Shown piece after piece: positions 36,384 to 45,627 of a stretch of 64,000 nt of DNA. The stretch comes from Hyphomicrobium sp. Its GTDB lineage: Bacteria; Pseudomonadota; Alphaproteobacteria; Rhizobiales; Hyphomicrobiaceae. The DNA is taken from contig RXJH01000013.1 in NCBI GenBank assembly GCA_003987725.1, forward strand, positions 321,978 through 385,977, written 5' to 3'. Each line of letters begins with the position of its first letter. The first letter of the stretch is position 1. The notes beneath the pieces are model-generated. The model did no database searches and was not told the DNA's origin. It saw only the letters and a program-made list of their open reading frames with translations. The translations under genes were made by a program, and so were the position numbers.

Positions 36384-36725
36384 GTGGCCTTAAGCCGATG
36401 GAGCTGCACCATTCCGGTGGCAGTGATCCGATCGAGCTGCCAGGTGAAAGCGCCAAGCAAATCGAGGGCTATAAAGGCTGAGACGCCAGACGGCGTCGTG
36501 GCCATTGACCTGCCGGAGCGCCTTCCCGTGGTGTCGGAAGAGGTCGCCATTCTCCGTGCCTTTCTGGCGCAGGAGATCGATGCGATCCTTTTGTCCACCC
36601 CGGCGGCCATCTCAGTGCAGGCCTCGAACGCTTCCGCTTCAGTCGATCATCAGACAGCAGATCATTTGTCAGCCGCCGTCGCCAAGGACGGCTCGGCACC
36701 AGCAGGAGCACGACAATGTCGGTAA
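36384..36725 (+). CDS. Hypothetical protein overlapping the HTH gene
   Basis: This frame of up to 113 residues has a convincing coding part from about residue 40 (GVVAIDLPERLPVVSEEVAI, LRAFLAQEIDAILL) and ends overlapping the next gene by ten bases (the ATGTCGGTAA stretch). A second short frame over the N-terminus (36402-36480, MELHHSGGSDPIELPGESAK) also looks coding, so a frameshift inside this gene is possible. No family recognised. Confidence 0.45.
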   Translation: MALSRWSCTIPVAVIRSSCQVKAPSKSRAIKAETPDGVVAIDLPERLPVVSEEVAILRAFLAQEIDAILLSTPAAISVQASNASASVDHQTADHLSAAVAKDGSAPAGARQCR

Positions 36726-36913
36726 GGAAGGCGTCGAACACGGAAGATTTCGAAGCGTTGTGGACGATCGCGGAGATCGCAGCCCACTTCAAGGTCTGCA
36801 CAAAGACGATTCGTCGGAAGCGCGTCGAGCTCGATGTGCCGACCGTTCTTATCGGCCGACAGATCCGTGTCCGAGCCTCTCATGTTCCGCTGTTCGGGAA
36901 GAAGAAATGGTGA
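36716..36913 (+). CDS. Excisionase/MerR-like helix-turn-helix protein
   Basis: In this 65-residue protein, the core LWTIAEIAAHFKVCTKTIRR and KRVELDVPTVLIGRQIRVRAS fit the HTH_17 (excisionase/AlpA-like) winged helix. It starts inside the 36384-36725 frame and ends 141 bases before the first recombinase start. In integrative elements such small proteins steer recombination direction or regulate integrase genes; that role is likely but unproven here. Confidence 0.7.
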   Translation: MSVRKASNTEDFEALWTIAEIAAHFKVCTKTIRRKRVELDVPTVLIGRQIRVRASHVPLFGKKKW

Positions 36914-37010
36914 AGCGGATGTCGCTTGATTTCGCCGTCTGGGCCCTTCTGTCCAGGCGATCGTGAAAACGCCTGCTGTTCAACCTTGCAAATTTATTGC
37001 CATCCGTTCT

Positions 37011-37045
37011 CACGAATTAGCCATTGTTTCCACGAGTGTCCACGA
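37011..37045 (+). repeat. Phased CACGA motifs upstream of a recombinase
   Basis: CACGA occurs at 37011, 37031 and 37041, giving 20- and 10-base spacing, each preceded by a pyrimidine-rich pair (TCT, TTC, GTC). The sites end 10 bases before the recombinase ATG at 37055. Spacing in whole helical turns suggests binding sites for one protein. Could be a chance pattern. Confidence 0.4.
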
Positions 37046-37054
37046 AAGTCAGTC

Positions 37055-38839
37055 ATGTACCACACGAAAATTCTAGAGAAAAATCAGTACGAGCCCGCTG
37101 CGCCCTTCACTCTGGCGAAGCTGATCGATCTGATAGCTGCAGAGAGTTCCATCTCGGAGAAGCGGCGGAGTGAGCTGTGCTCAGGTGTACGGTCGCTATC
37201 ACGCGCCATGGGCTTGCAGCTCGAGAGCACGCCGGCTGACCCGCGGTTCATTGCCGAACGGCTGCGCGACCTAACACCTGCCGCGGCCAAGATGAGCAAG
37301 GGACGACTTCAGAACTGCCGATCTTATATGGACGCGGCGCTGGCCTTTGCCGACAAGCGATTTCGCAGACGACAAGCACGGCGGTTGCTTGCGCCCCATC
37401 TTAAGGCTCTTCTCGATAATGTTCCCGATCCGTGGCAGCGGATGAAGTTGCGCCCGTTCACGCACTTTCTTGACGAGAACGACATCGCACCGGGCACGGT
37501 CGATGACAAAACTTTCGATGCTTTCCGCACGAGCCTCAATCATAGTCTCGTCAAGGACGTCCGCACGCGTGACCGCGAGACCCGGAAAATTTGGAACGCC
37601 TTCATTGCGAAGGCTCCCGAGCAAGGCTGCCGGGAGATCGCGGTTCCGCGCTATACAGACCATTACGTCCTTGCGGAGGCTGCGTTCCCGGCGTCGCTTT
37701 GGACCGAGGTTGACACCTACATCGCTTCGCGCACGACGAAGGCGGGAGCCGAACTCGACGACATCCTGACGGAAGACGAGCTGTTCGGGGGCGACGACGA
37801 TGCTCCGAGATCGCAGCCGATCCGCGCGTCGACCGCCAAGCTGATCCGCTACCGAGTCCGACAATTCGCGTCAGCCCTCGTTTTGTCGGAGGTCCTGAAG
37901 CCCGAAGACGTAACCACCCTAAAGGCGCTTGTTAATCTCAAGGCTGTTGGCGCGGGCTTGAATTTTTTTATCAAGCGGGCCGGCGGTCAGCGTCGGAACT
38001 CGCAAATTCGTGGCATGGCCTACGACCTCCTGATGATCGCTCGTCTCTGGGTTCGGAGTCCGGACGCCGATCTCAAGAAACTTGAGGAGATCGCCGTTAA
38101 GGTTCGCCCTGAGCATCAGGGTCTGCCCGAGTCGATGCGGCGCAAGCTGGCTCCTTTCCAGCATATCGACAACGTCCGGGCCTTCCTCGCTCTGCCGGAC
38201 CGCATCATCGAAGAGGCTCTGCGCGAAAAAGCCGTTGACCCGGAGACGGCGAACCGCGTGGCGACGGCTGTCTGGATCAAGATTGCCCAACGTGCTCCGC
38301 TGCGTATCTCCAATCTTCTGTCGACCAGCCTGTCCACCAATCTGCTCCGCTCGCATGCCGCCAAGGACGCCAAGGTCGCGCTTTTTTATCCGCCGGAGCA
38401 GGTCAAGAACGCCAAGACATTGGAAATCCCCTTGCCTGCCAGCACGGCCAAGCTGCTCGACATTTACCTGACGACTTTTCGACCGGCGCTGATCGACGCC
38501 CCGTGCGACTGGCTCTTCCCTGCTCGGGACTCTGGTCAGAAGCGGTCCTCGGTGATGTCGGACAACATTCAGAAGCTGATGCGGGAGTACCTGGGCTTTG
38601 CGATTAATCCACATGCCTTCAGGCATCTCGCTGCCAAGCTCTATCTAACTGCGCACCCGGGCCGCTACGAAGATGTGCAGCTTATACTTGGCCATCGCTC
38701 TCGAGAGACCACCATTAGCTACTACGTCGATCTCGAAGCCGAGGAAGCGTTCCGGCACTTCGACGCCGTGCTGCTCGGACTCGAGGATGCCAGCACCTTG
38801 CGGGCCAAGGATAAGGACAGCGTGAGGAAGTCGAAATGA
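37055..38839 (+). CDS. Tyrosine recombinase A (large)
   Basis: This is a phage-integrase-type enzyme of about 594 residues. N-terminal SAM-like helices fill about 200-400. The catalytic domain shows RAPLRISNLLST (Arg I region), HAFRHLAAKLYL (HxxR), LGHRSRETTISYYVD (H/W and Tyr, here YYV). The start at 37055 fits the family; the frame runs 43 codons upstream without a start signal. Its stop overlaps the ATG of the next recombinase by the ATGA motif (38836-38839), so the two are translated together. Such pairs of recombinases often form one integration machine. No attachment sites were found for it. Confidence 0.82.
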   Translation: MYHTKILEKNQYEPAAPFTLAKLIDLIAAESSISEKRRSELCSGVRSLSRAMGLQLESTPADPRFIAERLRDLTPAAAKMSKGRLQNCRSYMDAALAFADKRFRRRQARRLLAPHLKALLDNVPDPWQRMKLRPFTHFLDENDIAPGTVDDKTFDAFRTSLNHSLVKDVRTRDRETRKIWNAFIAKAPEQGCREIAVPRYTDHYVLAEAAFPASLWTEVDTYIASRTTKAGAELDDILTEDELFGGDDDAPRSQPIRASTAKLIRYRVRQFASALVLSEVLKPEDVTTLKALVNLKAVGAGLNFFIKRAGGQRRNSQIRGMAYDLLMIARLWVRSPDADLKKLEEIAVKVRPEHQGLPESMRRKLAPFQHIDNVRAFLALPDRIIEEALREKAVDPETANRVATAVWIKIAQRAPLRISNLLSTSLSTNLLRSHAAKDAKVALFYPPEQVKNAKTLEIPLPASTAKLLDIYLTTFRPALIDAPCDWLFPARDSGQKRSSVMSDNIQKLMREYLGFAINPHAFRHLAAKLYLTAHPGRYEDVQLILGHRSRETTISYYVDLEAEEAFRHFDAVLLGLEDASTLRAKDKDSVRKSK

Positions 38840-39936
38840 CAGATCATAATGTCTTCGACGGACACGCTCTACCGGTCTCCGCTTGGCCGGAGGCCGACCG
38901 TCGCGCCTGGATTGAAGCCCAACTGGAAGATGATAATCTTTTGGCTGAACCTAAGCCGGCCGCGCATTTGCGTCCCAGTTCGAGGGAACTCTACAGTCGC
39001 TGCTACGGCATCTGGCTCGCTTGGCTGAAGAGCGAGGGGTTTCTCGACGAAGGGGCGCGTCCAGAAGAGCGGGTAACCAAGGCCCGGCTTACCGCCTATC
39101 TGCAGGCCGAACGAGCGCTTGGAAACGGCGCGCGGACGCTCGTCAATCACGCCGTCTGCCTCGATCGAATGTTCGAGGTGCTGGCTCCGCTTGAGGATTG
39201 GAGCTGGACGATGCCGATGATCTATAAGCTGAAGAGCGCAGTGAAGTCCGTCAAGAACCATTCCGACCTGCCTTCGATCCGGGAGCTGTTCGAGGTCGGC
39301 TTGGCGGTTATGCAAAAAGCCTCACAGCCGGACCACGGCTCTCCAAAACAACATGCGATCTGGTTCCGCAATGGCCTCGCCATCGCCCTGCTAGCCGCGC
39401 GCTCGTTGATGCGCCGGAACAATCTCGCCATGATCAAGATCGATTATAATCTCATAAAGGAGGGAGCGGGCTACGTCTTGCGCTTCTCCGGCGACGAAAT
39501 GAAAGGAAGGACACGTCGGGGCGGTCCGGTACCGACCGCACTCACCCCTTTCATTGATCGTTTCATCGAGATTTACCGGCCGCGCCTTCTTCTCGGCAAG
39601 TCCGACGAGCACAACATGCTTTTCATCTCTGGCATGGGCAATCCAATTACTCCGCACAATCTGTCGGACGAGATCGGCAAGATCACCTTTGCCGTGTTCG
39701 GCCGGCGCGTGACGGCCCATGAATTTCGTCATGCGACTGGAAGTTCGATGGCAAAGGAAGACCCGGATCATGTCGGGCTCGTCCCGACCATTTTGGGCCA
39801 CGCTCATTATCGGACATCAGAAAGTTATTACATAGTCGCGGACGAGATGGCGGCGTTCAATCGGTATGATAAGGCCCTTGACCGGCTAATGCGTGACGAC
39901 ATCTCGGACCAAAAACTTGAGGGTTCGAGAATATGA
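38836..39936 (+). CDS. Tyrosine recombinase B
   Basis: In this 366-residue protein, the N-terminal core-binding domain (LRPSSRELYSRCYGIWLAWL) is followed by a catalytic domain with ARSLMRRNNLAMIK (Arg I region), TAHEFRHATGSSMA (HxxR), ILGHAHYRTSESYYIVAD (GH and Tyr). The domain order is that of ordinary integrases. ATGA overlap with recombinase A before it and again ATGA overlap (39933-39936) with a small gene after it. Together with A this resembles paired-recombinase transposons such as Tn554 in having a long and a short enzyme, although the order here is long-then-short. Confidence 0.82.
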   Translation: MTDHNVFDGHALPVSAWPEADRRAWIEAQLEDDNLLAEPKPAAHLRPSSRELYSRCYGIWLAWLKSEGFLDEGARPEERVTKARLTAYLQAERALGNGARTLVNHAVCLDRMFEVLAPLEDWSWTMPMIYKLKSAVKSVKNHSDLPSIRELFEVGLAVMQKASQPDHGSPKQHAIWFRNGLAIALLAARSLMRRNNLAMIKIDYNLIKEGAGYVLRFSGDEMKGRTRRGGPVPTALTPFIDRFIEIYRPRLLLGKSDEHNMLFISGMGNPITPHNLSDEIGKITFAVFGRRVTAHEFRHATGSSMAKEDPDHVGLVPTILGHAHYRTSESYYIVADEMAAFNRYDKALDRLMRDDISDQKLEGSRI

Positions 39937-40076
39937 ATGCAATCCGCGCACACACATTTCTGGACCGGCTCGTTCTGCGTACAGGGCCCGGCCTAAGTGG
40001 GTACGTTCTCGTAGGTCGACGCGATTACCGACTGACGGCGAAAGAGATCGAGTCTAAGCCTGTATTGGTCCCTTAG
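39933..40076 (+). CDS. 47-residue protein in the recombinase operon
   Basis: The reading is MNAIRAHTFLDRLVLRTGPG, LSGYVLVGRRDYRLTAKEIE, SKPVLVP and a TAG stop. The ATG overlaps the recombinase B stop in ATGA, so translation coupling is likely. Basic and with mixed helix/strand character, it has no recognised family. It is too short for many gene finders. Its position as third overlapping gene suggests a recombination cofactor. Confidence 0.55.
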   Translation: MNAIRAHTFLDRLVLRTGPGLSGYVLVGRRDYRLTAKEIESKPVLVP

Positions 40077-40092
40077 AAAGGCAACAGAAGTA

Positions 40093-40233
40093 ATGACCGA
40101 TGATAAGTATGTCACGCGGGATTACCTGGACGCTAAACTGAGCGACCTGAGAACCCGCTTTTACCAGGCGCTCCTAATTCAGACAGTCGGCATCGCGTGC
40201 TTTCTCCACACGATGCTGAAGCTCGCTCATTAA
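40093..40233 (+). CDS. 46-residue small membrane protein
   Basis: MTDDKYVTRDYLDAKLSDLR forms an amphipathic coiled-coil-like helix, followed by one membrane helix (ALLIQTVGIACFLHTML). Similar short proteins are frequent beside prophage or island genes in alphaproteobacteria. AAAGG lies upstream. Stops 39 bases before the serine recombinase start. Confidence 0.5.
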   Translation: MTDDKYVTRDYLDAKLSDLRTRFYQALLIQTVGIACFLHTMLKLAH

Positions 40234-40272
40234 GCTGGGTTTGCAGTCAAAGAAATCGGTTCTGAGCGTGCA

Positions 40273-41916
40273 ATGACAACCGCAGCAGTATACGTAAGAG
40301 TGTCGACCAGCCGGCAAGCAGAACGTGATCTGTCATTGCCGGATCAGATCGCCCAGTGCCGCGCGTATTGCGAACAGAACGGCTGGCAGGTAGCAGCAAT
40401 CTTTTCCGAACCGGGTGCCTCGGCGCTCGATGACGATCGGCCAGTTTTCCAGGAGATGATCTATAAGGCCACGCGAATCGAGCGACCTTACGATTTCGTC
40501 GTCGTCCATTCACTAAGTCGTTTCAGCCGCGACTCACTGCATTCGGAACTCTATGTCCGCCAGTTACGGAAGGCGGGCGTCGAACTCGTCTCGATAACGC
40601 AGGCCATTGGCCAGGATGCCAGTGGCGAGTTCATCCGCAAGGTTCTGAACGTTTTTGATGAGCATCAGTCTCGCGAGAACGCCAAACACGTGCACCGGGC
40701 GATGCTTGAGAATGCCCGTCAAGGGTTTTGGAACGGCTCGCAGCCGCCGTTCGGCTATGCAACGGAAATACAGGAGCGCCGGGGTGCAAAGGATAAGAAG
40801 GTGCTCGTCCTTCGCGACGACGAGGCGCGCGTCATGCGGTTGGTCTTCGATCTCGCAACCGGGAAAGAAGGTCGTCCGATGGGGGTCAAGGCGATTGCTA
40901 GCTATCTCAATGAGCGCGGCATCACTCGACGCGGCCGGCGCTTCTCGACTGGAGGTGTGCACGATCTCCTGACGTCGTCGACCTACTGCGGTCGGCACCA
41001 ATTCAATCGCTTCGACAGCCGCAACGGGCGGCCTCGTCCGCCCTCTCAATGGGTTGAAGTTCAGGTTCCGGCGATCGTCGACGAACAGGCTTTCAACGCT
41101 GTTCAAGCCCTATTGCAAAGTCGAAATCCGAAGCGCGTTGCCCCTCGTATCGTTAATGGGCCGACGCTCTTGGCGGGTGTTGCCCGGTGCGGTCACTGCG
41201 GGGCCGCTTTAATTCAGAATACTGGAAAGGGCGGCCTCTATCGCTACTACTGTTGCTCGCGAAAGCTGAAGGAAGGGGCGACGGCATGCAAAGGACTGCG
41301 CATGCCGATGGAGCGGTTGGACCGGATCGTCATCGACGAGGTGAGCGCCCGCGTACTTCATCCCGACCGCCTGAGTGATCTCCTGAAGGTCTATCTGAAA
41401 TCGGCAAACAGCAGGTCCGCCGACATCAAGGAGCGGCTGAGCAGACTTCGACAGGCGCATAAGGATGCCGAAGCGGGGATCGTCCGACTTCTGACACTCG
41501 TCGAGCAGGGTGTCATGGATGCCGATGACGGCAGCCTCAGAGAACGGCTCGTTGGCCTCAAAGTTCGACGCGACGAACTTGGAGCCGAGGTCGCCGATCT
41601 GCAAAAGCGTCTGGCGAGCGGCGAGCCGGCCATCACTCCGGACAAAATTGCGGCCTTTGCGAATTTGCTGAGAGATAAACTCCGGAACGGCCCGCCGGAC
41701 TTCAAGCAGGCCTACGTTCGACTCATCATGCAAGAGGTGAGTGTTGGAGATAAGGAAATCCGCATCTCGGGCTCTAAGGCAGTTCTGGCACGGGCCGCAT
41801 CCGACGGCCTCGATAAAGCCGCGCCCGGAGTTCTCTCTTTTGTTCAGAGATGGCGCACCCGGCAGGATTCGAACCTGCGACCTTCGCCTTCGGAGGGCGA
41901 CACTCTATCCAGCTGA
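40273..41916 (+). CDS. Large serine recombinase
   Basis: In this 547-residue protein, the resolvase catalytic domain reads [19 protein letters not shown], the nucleophilic Ser being in VRVST, then [12 protein letters not shown] and SQSREN-like segments. The recombinase domain is at about 160-260 ([32 protein letters not shown]) and the zinc beta-ribbon carries [11 protein letters not shown] and [16 protein letters not shown] coiled-coil motif follows. The final residues [20 protein letters not shown] come from antisense reading of the tRNA-Arg, so the gene runs into its target. It integrates a mobile element, likely at that tRNA. Confidence 0.88.
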   Translation: MTTAAVYVRVSTSRQAERDLSLPDQIAQCRAYCEQNGWQVAAIFSEPGASALDDDRPVFQEMIYKATRIERPYDFVVVHSLSRFSRDSLHSELYVRQLRKAGVELVSITQAIGQDASGEFIRKVLNVFDEHQSRENAKHVHRAMLENARQGFWNGSQPPFGYATEIQERRGAKDKKVLVLRDDEARVMRLVFDLATGKEGRPMGVKAIASYLNERGITRRGRRFSTGGVHDLLTSSTYCGRHQFNRFDSRNGRPRPPSQWVEVQVPAIVDEQAFNAVQALLQSRNPKRVAPRIVNGPTLLAGVARCGHCGAALIQNTGKGGLYRYYCCSRKLKEGATACKGLRMPMERLDRIVIDEVSARVLHPDRLSDLLKVYLKSANSRSADIKERLSRLRQAHKDAEAGIVRLLTLVEQGVMDADDGSLRERLVGLKVRRDELGAEVADLQKRLASGEPAITPDKIAAFANLLRDKLRNGPPDFKQAYVRLIMQEVSVGDKEIRISGSKAVLARAASDGLDKAAPGVLSFVQRWRTRQDSNLRPSPSEGDTLSS

Positions 41917-41927
41917 GCTACGGGTGC
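41851..41927 (-). tRNA. tRNA-Arg (anticodon CCG)
   Basis: Reading the minus strand, the acceptor pair is GCACCCG with CGGGTGC, followed by discriminator G and an encoded CCA. The anticodon stem is TCGCC/GGCGA enclosing CTCCGAA, anticodon CCG (reads CGG). The TpsiC arm GCAGG-TTCGAAT-CCTGC is intact. The serine recombinase gene overlaps the 3' half on the other strand, so this tRNA looks like an attachment site; the gene itself appears complete. Confidence 0.93.
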
Positions 41928-42069
41928 CTTCGGCGAGACTGATAGCCCATTCGTCGATGGGCCGCAAATGCAGTCACCTGCGGCCCGGTAACCTATGAGG
42001 AATGGACCGCCAATGGCTGGCGCCCCGTCGCGCCCCACGTCGGCGAGGCATTCCGAGGCGCTACAACCC

Positions 42070-42387
42070 TCAGTAACGGCAGGGCTTGGCGACGACCACG
42101 CATTTCGCGAGCAGGATCGCGCCCTTCTTGCAATCCCACTGCTTGCCTTGCGCGTTCCAGAAGTCGGAATAACGGGGGCCATAGAGGCTGCGGACCGTCC
42201 TCCTCCAGTTTTCGCGGGCCTGGATTCGGGCCTTCTCCGAACCCGCTCCGAGAATGCCGGTGGCGGTGGCAACGCCCTCGACGGGGGCGCGGCAGCGAGG
42301 CAACGCGTTCGCCTCGACAACGCCGAAAGTTGAAACGATTGCCGCAGTAGCGGCGACAAGGCCCGCAAATTTGACGGTCGTGCGCAT
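42070..42387 (-). CDS. Secreted hypothetical protein, Hyphomicrobiales type
   Basis: This protein of about 105 residues has a signal peptide (MRTTVKFAGLVAATAAIVST..., ending near VEANALP). The mature chain has ARIQARENWRRTVRSLYGPR, YSDFWNAQGKQWDCKKG and ILLAKCVVVAKPC, a module that recurs in rhizobial exported proteins of unknown role. Several Cys suggest disulfides. The ATG at 42387 has GGGGAGA 9 bases upstream; a start at 42420 would add 11 residues. Confidence 0.65.
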   Translation of the reverse strand: MRTTVKFAGLVAATAAIVSTFGVVEANALPRCRAPVEGVATATGILGAGSEKARIQARENWRRTVRSLYGPRYSDFWNAQGKQWDCKKGAILLAKCVVVAKPCRY

Positions 42388-42624
42388 GACAAATAGTCTC
42401 CCCAAAGCGACGGTTTGCAACTATCCCGGCCTGCATCCTACATAGGTGCTGACGGACATCAGCCATGGGGCAGAGGCAGCTGTCAACGGACCGCCGGACC
42501 CAATGGGCAGATTGATCCGCTAGCATGTGATAATGGCTGCGATTTCGCCGGGAAACGTGTTTTCTGCGGCTTTCTCGCGACCTTTCAATTGCCGCGCACG
42601 AAGTCATCCGATCGGCCTCGCGCC

Positions 42625-45600
42625 ATGGCCAAAAGAGCAAAGATGCAACAGAAAAAAGTCGAGCAACCGCCGGTCGAAGGCGCGGCTGAAAAAGTCCCGG
42701 TCATCAAGGGAAGCCACGTCTATCTGATTGACGGCTCGGGCTATATCTTCCGTGCGTTCCACGCGCTCCCGCCCTTGACGCGCCCGTCCGACCGGCTGCC
42801 CGTCGGCGCCGTGCACGGCTTCTGCGCCATGCTCTGGAAACTCCTGCGGGAGTCGAAGGCATCCGAAGCGCCGACGCACATCGCCGTCATCTTCGACGCC
42901 GGGCGTGAAACATTCCGCAACGACATCTATCCCCAATACAAGGCGCAACGTCCGCCGCCGCCCGAGGAGCTGATTCCACAGTTCCCGCTCATCCGCGACG
43001 CGGTGAAGGCCTTCAACGTCGCTTGCATCGAACTCGACCGCTATGAAGCCGACGATCTGATCGCGACCTACGCCAAGGTTGCCGTGGAAGCCGGCGGCGA
43101 TGTCACGATCGTGTCGTCCGACAAAGACCTCATGCAACTCGTCCGCCCCGGCGTCACGATGTTCGACGGCATGAAGGCCAAGCGCATCGGCCGCGACGAG
43201 GTCATCGAGAAGTTCGGCGTGCCACCGGAAAAGGTCATCGACGTGCAGGCGCTCGCGGGTGACTCGATCGATAACGTCCCGGGCGTGCCTGGCATCGGCA
43301 TCAAGACGGCGGCCGAGCTTATTTCGACGTACGGGGATCTCGACTCCCTGCTGGCGCGGGCGAGCGAGATCAAACAGCCGAAACGGCGCGAGAAGCTCAT
43401 CGAATTCGCCGAGCAGGCGCGGGTCTCGCGGCAACTCGTTAGCCTCAAAGAGGATGTGCCGTTGGAAATCGAAATCGCCGACCTGGGCGTTCGCGACGCG
43501 AAGGCCGATTCGCTCCTCGGCTTCCTGCGCGAAATGGAATTCAGCACGCTCACCAAACGCATCGCCGAAGGTCTGGGCGCCGAGCCTCCGCCGCCGCTTG
43601 CGGTTTCGGTGGGTGCCAGCATCAAGCCTAAGCCGCAGGCGACGTCGGATCAGATCGAAGCGCTGGCCGAAGAAACATCGTTCGAGGAGGCTACCCCAGC
43701 AGCGGCCGTCGCCGCCGGAACTGCGATCGCTCGCGGCAAGGCCATCGACCGTACGAAGTATGAAACGGTCGTGACGCGCGCGGAGCTGGAGAAATGGGTC
43801 GGAAAGGCCCGTGCGACCGGCTACGTCGCCTTCGACACCGAAACCACCGATCTCGATGCGACGCGTGCCGGCCTCGTCGGAATTTCGCTCAGCGTCGCGC
43901 CGGGGGAAGCTTGCTACATACCGCTCGGCCATGCAGGACCGAGCAACGATCTTTTCGGCGGCGATGACAACCGCCCACCCCAGCTTGCAATCAACGAAGC
44001 CTTGGATCTTCTGCGTCCGCTGCTTGAGGACGCCTCCGTTCTCAAGATCGGTCAGAACATCAAGTACGATACGCTGGTGATGAAGCGTTACGGCATCGCC
44101 GTTGCGCCGTTCGACGACACGATGTTGATTTCCTATGCGCTCGACGGCGGGCGCAACGCCCACGGCATGGACGTGCTCGCGGAGCGCCACCTCGGTCACG
44201 CCTGCATGACGTTCGCCCAGGCGATGGGGCAGGCTCCGGGCGCCAAAAAGTCCGAGAAGACATTCGCTGCCATGCCGCTCGACAAGGCGACGGAATACGC
44301 GGCCGAAGATGCTGATGTGACGCTGCGACTCTGGAAAGTTCTCAAACCCCGCCTCGCCGCGGAGCGCGTGACGACGGTTTACGAGACGCTCGAACGGCCG
44401 CTCGTTCCCGTCATCGTCGCGATGGAACATGCGGGCATCAAGGTCGATCGCGATATCCTCGCGCGGCTGTCGAGCGCATTCGCACAACGCGCCGTTCGGC
44501 TCGAAGAAGAAATCAACGGGCTGGTCGGACACAAATTCAATCTCGGCTCGCCGAAGCAACTCGGAGAATTGCTGTTCGACCGGCTGAAGCTGCCCGGCGG
44601 CAAGAAGACGAAGACGGGCCAATGGGAAACCCGCGCCAATCTGCTCGACGAACTCGCAGCCAACGAGGAACTCGACGGCGACGCCCGCCGGCTCATCAAC
44701 ACGATGCTCGAATGGCGCCAGATCTCGAAGCTCCGCTCGACCTATACCGACGCGTTGCCGGAGTTCATCGATCCCGCCACCGGCCGCATCCACACGAGCT
44801 ACGCGCTTGCTTCGACGACGACAGGCCGCCTCGCGTCATCCGATCCTAACCTGCAGAACATCCCGATCCGCACGAAGGAAGGCCGGGAAATTCGCACCGC
44901 CTTCATCGCCGATAAGGGCATGAAGCTGATCTCCGCCGACTACTCGCAAATCGAGCTGCGCGTTCTCGCCCACGTCGCCGACATTCCGCAGCTGAAGAAG
45001 GCTTTCGCCGAAGGCCTCGACATTCACGCCATGACGGCGTCCGAAATGTTCGGCGTGCCGATCAAGGATATGCCGGGAGAAGTCCGCCGCCGTGCCAAAG
45101 CGATCAACTTCGGCATCATCTACGGCATCTCGCCGTTCGGCCTGGCGAACCAGCTCAGCATCAGCCGCGAGGAAGCAGGCGACTACATCAAGACCTATTT
45201 CCAGCGCTTCCCGGGCATCCGCGACTACATGGACGCAACGAAAAAGTTTGCGCACGAGCACGGACACGTCGAGACGATCTTCGGGCGGAAGGTCCACTAT
45301 CCCGAGATCAACACGAAGAACCCGTCGATGCGTGGTTTTCTCGAGCGCGCCGCAATCAACGCGCCGATCCAAGGCTCTGCCGCCGACATCATTCGACGCG
45401 CGATGATCCGTATGCCGGATGCGATCGAGGCGGCGAAATTGGACGCGGCCCGCATGCTGCTGCAGGTCCACGACGAACTCGTTTTCGAGGTGGCCGAAGC
45501 CGACGCGCCGAAGCTTATCGAGGTAGCGCGTCGCGTGATGGAAACGGCAGCAGAACCCGCCGTCAAACTATCGGTGCCGATCCATGTCGATGCGAAAGCC

Positions 45601-45627
45601 GCAAACAACTGGGACGAGGCGCACTAA
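42625..45627 (+). CDS. polA: DNA polymerase I
   Basis: This protein of about 1000 residues has a 5'-3' exonuclease domain at about 30-330 (VYLIDGSGYIFRAFHALPPL, VSSDKDLMQLV), then a 3'-5' exonuclease domain with intact FDTETTDLDATRAG and IGQNIKYDTLV, and the polymerase domain with ISADYSQIELRVLAH (motif A), RRAKAINFGIIYGISPFG (motif B) and LLQVHDELVFEV (motif C). All catalytic acids are visible. The enzyme removes RNA primers and fills gaps in repair. The ATG at 42625 is the usual start; the extended upstream reading is not homologous. A long frame on the other strand (42604-44793) is a shadow. Confidence 0.95.
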   Translation: MAKRAKMQQKKVEQPPVEGAAEKVPVIKGSHVYLIDGSGYIFRAFHALPPLTRPSDRLPVGAVHGFCAMLWKLLRESKASEAPTHIAVIFDAGRETFRNDIYPQYKAQRPPPPEELIPQFPLIRDAVKAFNVACIELDRYEADDLIATYAKVAVEAGGDVTIVSSDKDLMQLVRPGVTMFDGMKAKRIGRDEVIEKFGVPPEKVIDVQALAGDSIDNVPGVPGIGIKTAAELISTYGDLDSLLARASEIKQPKRREKLIEFAEQARVSRQLVSLKEDVPLEIEIADLGVRDAKADSLLGFLREMEFSTLTKRIAEGLGAEPPPPLAVSVGASIKPKPQATSDQIEALAEETSFEEATPAAAVAAGTAIARGKAIDRTKYETVVTRAELEKWVGKARATGYVAFDTETTDLDATRAGLVGISLSVAPGEACYIPLGHAGPSNDLFGGDDNRPPQLAINEALDLLRPLLEDASVLKIGQNIKYDTLVMKRYGIAVAPFDDTMLISYALDGGRNAHGMDVLAERHLGHACMTFAQAMGQAPGAKKSEKTFAAMPLDKATEYAAEDADVTLRLWKVLKPRLAAERVTTVYETLERPLVPVIVAMEHAGIKVDRDILARLSSAFAQRAVRLEEEINGLVGHKFNLGSPKQLGELLFDRLKLPGGKKTKTGQWETRANLLDELAANEELDGDARRLINTMLEWRQISKLRSTYTDALPEFIDPATGRIHTSYALASTTTGRLASSDPNLQNIPIRTKEGREIRTAFIADKGMKLISADYSQIELRVLAHVADIPQLKKAFAEGLDIHAMTASEMFGVPIKDMPGEVRRRAKAINFGIIYGISPFGLANQLSISREEAGDYIKTYFQRFPGIRDYMDATKKFAHEHGHVETIFGRKVHYPEINTKNPSMRGFLERAAINAPIQGSAADIIRRAMIRMPDAIEAAKLDAARMLLQVHDELVFEVAEADAPKLIEVARRVMETAAEPAVKLSVPIHVDAKAANNWDEAH

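Noticed and set aside
36926-37054. N-terminal extension of recombinase A
   Set aside because: The 43 extra codons lack homology and a ribosome site; family start is at 37055.
38836-40076. Assignment to Tn554 or a three-recombinase RIT element
   Set aside because: Only two tyrosine recombinases are present and the order is long-then-short; the third gene is too small to be one.
42604-44793. 729-codon open frame on the minus strand
   Set aside because: It lies opposite polA and mirrors its codon bias (mainly third-position G/C); no ribosome site and no homology.
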